From positions 19,585 through 83,584 of the forward strand of contig NZ_CALART010000114.1 in the NCBI RefSeq assembly GCF_937888285.1: a DNA stretch of 64,000 nucleotides, written 5' to 3'. Each line of letters opens with the position of its first letter. The first letter of the stretch is position 1. The DNA comes from an uncultured Aquimonas sp. Its GTDB lineage: Bacteria; Pseudomonadota; Gammaproteobacteria; Xanthomonadales; Xanthomonadaceae. Positions 42,143-49,425 of the stretch are shown piece after piece. The notes beneath the pieces were generated by a model. That model saw only the letters and a program-made list of their open reading frames with translations. It was not told where the DNA came from and did not search any database. The position numbers and the translations under genes were made by a program.

Positions 42143-42908
42143 CGCGCACCTCGATGCCGCGCTGCTTGAGCGTGGACTTGAGTTCTGGAATGGCGATCGC
42201 GCCGGAGTGGAAGACGCTGGCGGCGAGCGCCGCATCCACATCGGCCTGCTCGAACACCTCGGCGAAGTGCTCGGGCGTGCCGGCGCCGCCGCTGGCCACC
42301 AGCGGCACGCGGCAGAGCTCGCGCACGGCGCGCAGCTGCTCGATGTCGTAGCCGGCGCGCACGCCGTCGGTGCCCATGCAGTTCAGCACGATCTCGCCCG
42401 CGCCGCGCCGCTGCGCCTCGACCACCCAGTCGAGCGTGCGCCGGCTGAGCGCGCGGGTCTTGCTGGGGTCGCCGGTGTACTGGCGCACCCGCCACTCGCC
42501 GTCTTCGTCGCGCAGGCTGTCGACACCGACCACCACGCACTGCACGCCAAAGGCCTCGGCCAACTCGTCGATCAGCGCGGGCCGCTCCAGCGCCGGCGAG
42601 TTCACGGAGACCTTGTCGGCGCCGGCGAACAGGATGGCGCGCGCATCCTCGACCGAGCGGATGCCGCCAGCGACGCAGAAGGGAATATCGATCAGCCGGG
42701 CCACGCGCTCGACCCAGCCGCGGTCGACGCTGCGGCCTTCGGGGCTGGCGGTGATGTCGTAGAAAACGAGCTCGTCAGCGCCGGCGTCGCGATAGCGCGC
42801 GGCGAGTTCCTCGATCGCGCCCATCACCACGTGGTCGCGGAAGCGCACGCCCTTGACCACCTGGCCATCGCGTACATCCAGACACGGAATCAATCGACGG
42901 CTCAGCAT
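42135..42908 (-). CDS. hisF: Imidazole glycerol phosphate synthase, cyclase subunit
   Basis: Beta-barrel subunit that uses ammonia from HisH to make imidazole glycerol phosphate. The 257 residues begin LSRRLIPCLDVRDGQVVKG with the first catalytic Asp. They also contain FYDITASPEGR, FCVAGGIRSVEDA, GADKVSVNS and LNCMGTDGVRAGYD with the second catalytic Asp. It overlaps hisA by 7 nt and hisIE by 8 nt. Confidence 0.97.
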   Translation of the reverse strand: MLSRRLIPCLDVRDGQVVKGVRFRDHVVMGAIEELAARYRDAGADELVFYDITASPEGRSVDRGWVERVARLIDIPFCVAGGIRSVEDARAILFAGADKVSVNSPALERPALIDELAEAFGVQCVVVGVDSLRDEDGEWRVRQYTGDPSKTRALSRRTLDWVVEAQRRGAGEIVLNCMGTDGVRAGYDIEQLRAVRELCRVPLVASGGAGTPEHFAEVFEQADVDAALAASVFHSGAIAIPELKSTLKQRGIEVRDV

Positions 42909-43639
42909 GCCAGCGCCTCCTCGACGGTGAAGCGGCCATCCAGCAGGGCCTTGCCCAACACGACGCCAGCCGCGCCCACCGCACGAGCTGTGCGAATGTC
43001 ATCCAAGCCGGACACACCGCCGGAGGCGATCAGCTGCACCTCCGGGGCACGCTCGACCAGCAGCCGGTAGAGATCGAAGTTCGGTCCGGACAGCATGCCG
43101 TCGCGGGCGATGTCGGTGCACAGCAGGTGCTTCAGACCCGCGCCGCGATAGCGCTCCAGCAGGGCGAACAGCTCCTCGCCGGCGCTCTCGGTCCAACCGT
43201 GGGTCGGCAGTCGCCACACACCGCTGTCGTCGCAGCGGGTGTCGAGTGCGATACACAAGCGATCGGCACCAAAGCGCGTGAGCCAGTCGATGACGAAATC
43301 GGGCGACTTCACTGCGAGCGAGCCAATCACCACGCGCTCGACGCCAGCAGCCAGCAAGGCCTCGACGTCATCTTCACTGCGCACGCCGCCGCCGCTTTGG
43401 ATCCGCAACGAAGACCGTTCGCAAAGTGATCGCACCAGCGGACCCAGCGTATAGCCGCCGGCCTTGGCGGCATCCAGATCGACCAGGTGCAGCCACTCGC
43501 CACCCGCGCGCGCATAGTCCAGCGCCAGCTGCAGCGGGTCGGCCGCGTAACGGGTTTCCTGGGCGTAGTCGCCCTGTTTCAGCCGCACCACGCGTCCGTC
43601 GCGGACGTCGATGGCGGGAATCGCCGTGAAGCCGGTCAT
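42902..43639 (-). CDS. hisA: ProFAR isomerase (HisA)
   Basis: Isomerises the ProFAR aminoaldose in histidine synthesis. ATG 43639 is fixed by the ATGA overlap with the hisH stop; starting at 43651 would add four unlikely residues. The 245-residue barrel has IPAIDVRDGRVVRLKQGDY with the catalytic Asp, LHLVDLDAAKAG, IQSGGGVRSEDD, CTDIARDGMLSGPN with the second Asp, and IASGGVS. Confidence 0.96.
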   Translation of the reverse strand: MTGFTAIPAIDVRDGRVVRLKQGDYAQETRYAADPLQLALDYARAGGEWLHLVDLDAAKAGGYTLGPLVRSLCERSSLRIQSGGGVRSEDDVEALLAAGVERVVIGSLAVKSPDFVIDWLTRFGADRLCIALDTRCDDSGVWRLPTHGWTESAGEELFALLERYRGAGLKHLLCTDIARDGMLSGPNFDLYRLLVERAPEVQLIASGGVSGLDDIRTARAVGAAGVVLGKALLDGRFTVEEALAC

Positions 43640-44235
43640 TGGCCGTCCCACTCCATGAAGTTCTTGAGCAGCTGCGCGCCCACGGCCGCCGAGCGCTCGG
43701 GATGAAACTGCGCGCCGGCGACGTTGCCGCGGCGGACGATGGCGCTGAAGGCCTCGCCGTGCGTGCTCGACGCCAAGGTGTAGTCGCCCACGGGGCCTGC
43801 GTAGCTGTGCACGAAGTAGGCTTGCGCACCTTCAGCGATGTCGTTCAAAAGCGCCGAGTCGCGCTCGCGATGAAGGCGGTTCCAGCCCATGTGCGGCACG
43901 CGCACGCCGGGGAATTCCTTGAGCTTCCGCACCTCGTCCGGGATCAGCCCGAGGCCTTCGACGTCACCTTCGGCGCTGCGCTCGAACAGCAGCTGCATAC
44001 CCAGGCAGATGCCGAACAGCGGACGCGGAAACGCGCGGATCGCATCGACCAGATCAAGCTCGCGCAGCCGTGCCATCGCGGCACCGGCGGCACCGACGCC
44101 AGGCAGCAGGGCGCGTTCGGCCTGAGCAAGTTCGTCGGCGCTGCGCACCAGAGTGGCCTGCACGCCAAGCCGCCCCAGCGCATAGCAGACCGAGCCGATG
44201 TTGGCGACGCCGGAATCAATGACCGCCAGCCGCAT
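43636..44235 (-). CDS. hisH: Imidazole glycerol phosphate synthase, glutaminase subunit
   Basis: Glutamine amidotransferase that feeds ammonia to HisF. ATG 44235 overlaps the hisB stop by one base. The 199 residues show VIDSGVANIGSV, LLPGVGAAGAAM, nucleophile Cys in FGICLGMQLLFE, PHMGWNRLH, and the His of AQFHPERSA. It is fourth from the end of the operon. Confidence 0.96.
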   Translation of the reverse strand: MRLAVIDSGVANIGSVCYALGRLGVQATLVRSADELAQAERALLPGVGAAGAAMARLRELDLVDAIRAFPRPLFGICLGMQLLFERSAEGDVEGLGLIPDEVRKLKEFPGVRVPHMGWNRLHRERDSALLNDIAEGAQAYFVHSYAGPVGDYTLASSTHGEAFSAIVRRGNVAGAQFHPERSAAVGAQLLKNFMEWDGQ

Positions 44236-45383
44236 CAGAGCGTCCCCTTGGTGCTGGGCAGATCGAAGCCCTCGCGCTTGATCGCCGCGCGCAGGGCGCG
44301 CGCCACCGCCTTGAAGCTGGCCTCGACCATGTGATGCGCGTTGTCGCCGCGCACCGACAGGTGCAGGTTGAGGCCGGCGGTCTCGCACAGCGAGCGGAAG
44401 AAATGCGGCACCAGCTCGGTCGGCAGCTCGCCGACGCGCTCGCGCGGGTAGTGGCCGTCGAACACGAAATAGGGCCGGCCGCTGATGTCCAGCGACGCGC
44501 GCACGAGCGTCTCGTCCATCGGGATCACCAGATCCAGCGCCGCGGGCTTCGATTCAGAGGCACCGTCTTCGCCTTCCGCCGCCCACGCATAGCGGCCAAT
44601 GCCGCGCTTGTCGCCGAGCGCCTGCTTCAGTGCCTGCCCCAAGGCCAGCGCGCTGTCCTCGACGGTGTGGTGCTCGTCGATGTGCAGATCGCCCGCGCAC
44701 TTCAGCTTGAGCGCAAAGCCGCCGTGCTTGCCGAGCTGCTCCAGCATATGGTCGAAGTAGCCGAGGCCCGTGAGCGCGACCGGCTCGGCCGGGCGATCCA
44801 GGTCGACATGCACTTCGATCTTGGTTTCCTTGGTGACGCGCTCGACGCTGGCCTGGCGCGGGGCGTCGGCCAGCAGGTGGGCGATCTCGGCCCAGGTGTA
44901 TTCCGGGCCTTTGCCGGCTGCTGCCTTGGCGCCGGCGGTCACCTTGAGCCGGAAGCCGCGCACGCCGAGGTTGTCGGCGAACTCGATATCGGTGTCACGG
45001 TCGCCGACCATCGCGCTGCCGGCGAGATCGATGCTGCGATCGCGCAGGTAGTGCATGACCAGACCCAGGCGCGGCTTGCGCGTCGGCGCGTTGTCCTGCG
45101 GGAAGCTGGTATCGATCAGCACCTCGCGGAAGGTGATCCCCTGCGATTCGAAGATCTGCATCATCAGATCGTGCGGGGCCTGGAAGCTCTCCTGCGGATA
45201 GGCCTCGGTGCCCAGCCCATCCTGGTTGGAGACGATCACGAACTCGAAGCCGGCGGCCTTCAATTTCAGCATCGCCGGGATCACGCCCTCGACCAGGCGC
45301 AGCTTGGCGTAGCTGTCGATCTGGTAGTCGGCCGGCTCTTCGATCATCGTGCCGTCGCGGTCGACGAACAGAATGCGCTTCAT
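44235..45383 (-). CDS. hisB: Histidinol-phosphatase / imidazoleglycerol-phosphate dehydratase
   Basis: Fusion of an N-terminal HAD phosphatase (step 8) and a C-terminal dehydratase (step 6), the gammaproteobacterial form. Among 382 residues, the HAD motifs are LFVDRDGTMIEEP (nucleophile Asp8, Asp10), VSNQDGLG and VGDRDTDIEFA. The dehydratase has FDHMLEQLGKHGGF, DLHIDEHHTVEDSALALG and RGDNAHHMVEASFKA. The ATG overlaps the hisC stop by 4 nt. Confidence 0.97.
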   Translation of the reverse strand: MKRILFVDRDGTMIEEPADYQIDSYAKLRLVEGVIPAMLKLKAAGFEFVIVSNQDGLGTEAYPQESFQAPHDLMMQIFESQGITFREVLIDTSFPQDNAPTRKPRLGLVMHYLRDRSIDLAGSAMVGDRDTDIEFADNLGVRGFRLKVTAGAKAAAGKGPEYTWAEIAHLLADAPRQASVERVTKETKIEVHVDLDRPAEPVALTGLGYFDHMLEQLGKHGGFALKLKCAGDLHIDEHHTVEDSALALGQALKQALGDKRGIGRYAWAAEGEDGASESKPAALDLVIPMDETLVRASLDISGRPYFVFDGHYPRERVGELPTELVPHFFRSLCETAGLNLHLSVRGDNAHHMVEASFKAVARALRAAIKREGFDLPSTKGTL

Positions 45384-46477
45384 GCCGCGGCCTCCTGGCT
45401 GGTGCTGGCGAACACCGCCAGCGCGGCGGCGTTCTCTTCGGCCGTGCCGATCGACACACGCAGGCAGTCGCCGAGCAGCGGATAGCGGCTGACGTCGCGC
45501 AGCACCACGCCGGCGGCCAGCGCACGCCGATAGGTGGCGGCGGGGTCGGCGCAGCGCACGACCAGGAAGTTCGCATCGGAGGGATACACGCCGAGCACGC
45601 CGGCCGTTGCGGCCAGCCGCGCGCGCAGCGCCTCGCGGCCGGCGATCAGCTCGGCGACATGGACCTGCGTCTTCGCCAGCACCTCGGGCTGCAAGGCCGC
45701 CAGCGCCGACCGCGCGCAGGGCGCCGAGATCGGATACGGCGCCATGATCGCGCGCAGCACGCGGATCAATTCGGATGCTGCGATCAGGCTGCCGATGCGC
45801 GCACCCGCCAGGGCATGCGCTTTCGACAGCGTGCGCAGCACCGCGAGTTGCGGGAAGCGCTGGCGCAGCGTCGTGGCCGAGGCCTGCTGCATGAACTCGC
45901 CATAGGCCTCGTCGACCACCACCACGGCGCGACCTTCGAGTGCCGAAGCGATGCGCTCAATGGTCTCGACCGGCAGGGCCTGTCCAGTCGGGTTGTTTGG
46001 CGAGCACAGGAAAACGAGCTTGACCGGGTTGTTCAGCGCAGCGGCGATCACTGCATCCGCATCGAGCGCGAACGGGCGCTCCGAATCGCCCGTCGCAGTG
46101 AGCGGCACCTCGACCAGCTTCGCGTTCTGCACGCGTGCGGCAACGGCATACATGCCGAAGGTCGGCGGACAGATCAGCACCGCGTCCTCACCGGCGCGGC
46201 AGAGCGCGCGCACCAGGAGATCGATGGGCTCATCGCTGCCGCGGCCAACCAGCAGCGCGTCGGACTCGACGCCGTACAGGCCGGCCAGCGCTTCGACCAG
46301 CGCCTCGGGCTGCGGCTCGGGATAGCGGTTCAGGCCCTCGCCGCCGGCGATCTCCGGCGCCCAGGGCGACTCGTTGGCATTGAGGAAGACGCGGCCGCCG
46401 CTGGCTTCCTTGCGTGCGGACGAATAGCCGCCGAAGCCACGCAGGTCGGGGCGCACCAGATCGAGCAGCGCGCTCAT
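45380..46477 (-). CDS. hisC: Histidinol-phosphate aminotransferase
   Basis: PLP-dependent aminotransferase for step 7. ATG 46477 overlaps the hisD stop by 4 nt and gives 365 residues; a longer open frame upstream lies inside hisD and is not used. Motifs are LNANESPWAP, YPEPQPEALVEAL, VGRGSDEPID, LCSPNNPTG, VVVDEAYGEF and the PLP lysine in LRTLSKAHALAGARIG. Confidence 0.96.
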   Translation of the reverse strand: MSALLDLVRPDLRGFGGYSSARKEASGGRVFLNANESPWAPEIAGGEGLNRYPEPQPEALVEALAGLYGVESDALLVGRGSDEPIDLLVRALCRAGEDAVLICPPTFGMYAVAARVQNAKLVEVPLTATGDSERPFALDADAVIAAALNNPVKLVFLCSPNNPTGQALPVETIERIASALEGRAVVVVDEAYGEFMQQASATTLRQRFPQLAVLRTLSKAHALAGARIGSLIAASELIRVLRAIMAPYPISAPCARSALAALQPEVLAKTQVHVAELIAGREALRARLAATAGVLGVYPSDANFLVVRCADPAATYRRALAAGVVLRDVSRYPLLGDCLRVSIGTAEENAAALAVFASTSQEAAA

Positions 46478-47859
46478 GCCCTGCCCTCCTTGATCGCAGC
46501 CAGCCGCCGCGTGACCGCACGCTCGTGGGCGATCAGGCCTTCGGCGCGCGCCATCTCGGCGGCGTCGGGGCCGGCGATGTTGAGACCTTCGGCGCTGACC
46601 TCCTGCACCGTGATCAGCTTGACGAAGCTCGCCACCGACACGCCGCTGTAGGCGCGCGCGGCGCCATAGGTCGGCAGCACGTGGTTGGTGCCGCTGCAGT
46701 AGTCGCCCAAGGCTTCGGGCGCCAGCGCGCCAAGGAAGACCGAGCCGGCGCTGCGCACGCGCTCCAGCCACTGGCGCGGCTGCTCGACCTGCAGGATCAG
46801 GTGTTCGGGCGCATAGCGGTTGCTGATCTCGATGGCCTGCGGAATATCGCGGCTCAAGATCAGACGCGCGTGGGTCAGGGCCTTGGCCAGGATCTCGCGA
46901 CGCGGCAGCTCGGCGGTCTGCTTCTCCAGCTCGACCGCCACCGATTCCAGCAGCGCCTGCGAATCGGAGATCAAGAGGACCTGCGAGTCCGGGCCGTGCT
47001 CGGCCTGGCTCAAGAGATCGGAGGCGATGAACTCGGCCGAGGCCTTCGCGTCGGCAATGACCAGCACTTCCGAAGGCCCGGCAGGCATGTCGATCGCTGC
47101 GCCCTCGGGATCGTTCGCCACCTGCAGTTTGGCCTCGGTGACGTAGGCATTGCCGGGGCCAAAGATCTTGTCGCACTTCGGCACCGACTCGGTGCCATAG
47201 GCCATGGCGGCCACCGCCTGCGCCCCACCCAGCTTGAACACGGTGCTGATGCCGCACAGGCGCGCGGCGACCAGCACGGTCGCATCGACGCTGCCGTCGG
47301 GCTTGGGCGGCGTGCACAGCACGACCTCGCTGCAGCCGGCGATGCGCGCAGGCACGCCCAGCATGATGGCGGTCGAGGGCAGCGGTGCGCTGCCGGCCGG
47401 CACGTAGAGGCCGACGCGCTCGATCGGGCGGATCACGCGCTCGCAGTTCAGGCCCGGCGCGGTCTCCAGCGCATAGCCGCGCGGCGCGCCGGCCTCGTGG
47501 AACTTGACCAGGCGCTCGATGGCATTGGCAATGGCCTGCTTCAACGCGGGCGACACCTGCGCTTCGGCGGCCGCAAACTCGTCTTCGGTCACGCGGAAGC
47601 TGCCCAGCTCGCAGCCGTCGAAGCGGCGGGTCAAGGCGCGCAAGGTGCTGTCGCCGTCGGCGCGCACCTGGCTGAGGATGCGCTCGACGTTCTCGGCCAG
47701 CACGGCGCGTGCGCCTTGCGCAGGGCGACGCAAGCTCACGCGGCGCTGCGACTCGTCGATGCGGTTCCAGTCCAGCACGTGCAGCTCGCGTGCGGCAAAG
47801 GGCACGGGGCGTTCGCCGGTCGTTCGCTCGGCGGGGGTCTTCTCGGTCGTGGTGCTCAT
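46474..47859 (-). CDS. hisD: Histidinol dehydrogenase
   Basis: Zinc- and NAD-dependent enzyme for the last two oxidations. The 461 residues carry GLYVPAGSAPLPSTAIML, GGAQAVAAMAYGTESVP, and FGPGNAYVTEAK. DMPAGPSEVLVIAD, SQAEHGPDSQVLL (Glu/His catalytic pair) and TNHVLPTYGAARAYSG follow. About 20 extra residues precede the usual N-terminus (MSTTTEKTPAERTTGERPV), rich in Thr/Glu; a later start is possible. It overlaps hisG and hisC by 4 nt each. Confidence 0.96.
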   Translation of the reverse strand: MSTTTEKTPAERTTGERPVPFAARELHVLDWNRIDESQRRVSLRRPAQGARAVLAENVERILSQVRADGDSTLRALTRRFDGCELGSFRVTEDEFAAAEAQVSPALKQAIANAIERLVKFHEAGAPRGYALETAPGLNCERVIRPIERVGLYVPAGSAPLPSTAIMLGVPARIAGCSEVVLCTPPKPDGSVDATVLVAARLCGISTVFKLGGAQAVAAMAYGTESVPKCDKIFGPGNAYVTEAKLQVANDPEGAAIDMPAGPSEVLVIADAKASAEFIASDLLSQAEHGPDSQVLLISDSQALLESVAVELEKQTAELPRREILAKALTHARLILSRDIPQAIEISNRYAPEHLILQVEQPRQWLERVRSAGSVFLGALAPEALGDYCSGTNHVLPTYGAARAYSGVSVASFVKLITVQEVSAEGLNIAGPDAAEMARAEGLIAHERAVTRRLAAIKEGRA

Positions 47860-48755
47860 GTCAGCATCTGCTCCACCGGCAGCACCAGCAGTCGGCGCGC
47901 GCCGGCCTTCTTCAGGTCCTCAAGCTGCTGCCAAGACAGGCTGCCCTGGCAGATCGCCTGCACGCCCACGCCATTGGGCTGGCCGTCCAGGCTCATGATG
48001 GTGGGGCGCTCCTCGCTGGGAAGCAGGCGCAGCACCTCGTCGAGCATCGCGCGCTCGGTCTCCAGCATCAGCAGGCGCGCATCGCGGACCTGCAGCACGC
48101 CGTCGAGGCGACGCAGCAGCTGGGTGGCGATGTCGCCGCGCTCGTCCATCAGCGGCTCGGCCGGGCCGGCCAGCACGGCTTCGCTTTCGTGGATCACCAC
48201 GGCCTCGCGCAGCTGGTTGGCGGCCAGCGTGCCGCCGGTCGAGACGAGGTCGCAGATCGCCTCGGCCTTGCCAAGACGCGGCGCGATCTCGACCGAGCCG
48301 GAGAGAATCACGATCTCGGCGCGCACGTTGTGGCGCTTCAGCCAGTCCTCCAGCAGGGCCGGATAGCTGGTGGCGATGCGCAGGCCGGCGAGGCTTTGCG
48401 GGCCGTTCCAGGCCATGTCCTGCGGCAGCGCGATCGACAGCCGGCAGCGGCCGAAACCCAGCGCGCGCACTTCCTTGAAGGCTGGCGGCAGACCGCGGGC
48501 GGCGCGATCCAGCGCCTGCTCGTCGAGCACGTTGCGGCCGACGATGCCGTAGTCGCAGGTGCCTTCGGCGATCAGGCCGGGGATGTCATCGTCGCGCACC
48601 AGCAGCAGGTCGACGGGCTGCGATTCACCAAAGCAGAACAGGCGGTCGCGGCTTTCGCGGAAGCTCAGGCCGGAGCGCGCCATCAGCTCGCGGGCGGGGT
48701 CGGACAGGCGTCCATTCTTCTGCGCGGCGATGCGCAGACGATCACGATTCTTCAC
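47856..48755 (-). CDS. hisG: ATP phosphoribosyltransferase, long form
   Basis: First and feedback-regulated step of histidine synthesis. The 299 residues are the long form with a C-terminal regulatory domain that binds histidine. Visible are RIAAQKNGRLSDPARELM, DLLLVRDDDIPGLIAEGTCD, GIVGRNVL and the PRPP loop CDLVSTGGTLAANQLR. The regulatory end has PTIMSLDGQPNGVGVQAIC. It follows the regulator gene by 38 nt. Confidence 0.97.
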   Translation of the reverse strand: MKNRDRLRIAAQKNGRLSDPARELMARSGLSFRESRDRLFCFGESQPVDLLLVRDDDIPGLIAEGTCDYGIVGRNVLDEQALDRAARGLPPAFKEVRALGFGRCRLSIALPQDMAWNGPQSLAGLRIATSYPALLEDWLKRHNVRAEIVILSGSVEIAPRLGKAEAICDLVSTGGTLAANQLREAVVIHESEAVLAGPAEPLMDERGDIATQLLRRLDGVLQVRDARLLMLETERAMLDEVLRLLPSEERPTIMSLDGQPNGVGVQAICQGSLSWQQLEDLKKAGARRLLVLPVEQMLT

Positions 48756-48793
48756 GGGGGATGCTCGAAGCGGGGAGAGGAAGTGCGGCGGAA

Positions 48794-49180
48794 TCAGCGT
48801 TTGGCGGCAGCGATGCCGGAGGGATCGTGCAACTTCAGATGTCGGGCGGCGGCGCGGTAGCCGCCGGCGCCATGCGTGAGACAGCGCGCCACCCGACCCA
48901 CCGTGGTCACGCTGACGCCGGTCAGGTCATGGATGTCGCGGTAGGTGCGGCCGGCCAGCAGCAGGGGCACCACGCGCCAGCGGTCGGCGAGGGCTTCGAG
49001 CTCGGCGGGCGTGCAGAGATCATCGAGGAAGGCCGCGATCTCGGCCGGATCGCGCAGCTTGGCCAGTGCCTCGCACAGGGCGAGCACCGGATCCGCCGCC
49101 GGGAGCACCACCGGCGCGGGCTTGCGCTCGCGCGGACTGCGTGCAGGCTGGGTTTCGGAACTGGCGATGCGTCGTTTCAC
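48794..49180 (-). CDS. TrpR/YerC-family regulator of the his operon
   Basis: Helix-turn-helix protein of the TrpR-YerC/YecD family, placed first in the his operon as in Xanthomonas relatives, so it probably represses the operon in response to histidine (inference). The GTG start at 49180 gives 128 residues with a flexible basic N-terminus. A TrpR-like helical domain covers about 28-110: LDDLCTPAELEALADRW, then the DNA-binding RTYRDIHDLTGVSVTTVGRV. A palindrome resembling a trp operator lies immediately upstream. Confidence 0.9.
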   Translation of the reverse strand: MKRRIASSETQPARSPRERKPAPVVLPAADPVLALCEALAKLRDPAEIAAFLDDLCTPAELEALADRWRVVPLLLAGRTYRDIHDLTGVSVTTVGRVARCLTHGAGGYRAAARHLKLHDPSGIAAAKR

Positions 49181-49190
49181 GGCGGACTTT

Positions 49191-49210
49191 TGTACTAGCG
49201 TGTTGATACA
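49191..49210. promoter_or_regulatory. Candidate operator of the his operon
   Basis: TGTACTAGCGTGTTGATACA is an imperfect inverted repeat (arms TGTA/TACA, inner CTAG) 11 nt ahead of the regulator's start codon. It contains GTACTAG, as in the E. coli trp operator. A TTTAAT/TTAATG -10-like stretch adjoins it at about 49210-49216 on the minus strand. Binding here would block transcription of the whole operon, including the regulator. Confidence 0.45.
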
Positions 49211-49425
49211 TTAAACCGATATCTCGCAATCGACAAGCAAGGGGGCGTGAAGACCGCCCAGAGCACTCGCATCCGAAACTCCGGGAAGCAGCCATCCACC
49301 CGCAGGGCATGGCCGATTGGCGATCGCGGCGCGACGGCGGAAGCGTCGCCCCCCATGGCCGAGGCGTCCAGATGCCCGGCAGCCGCTACCATCGCCGGCT
49401 CACCCCCGAACGTGGCGCACACGCA

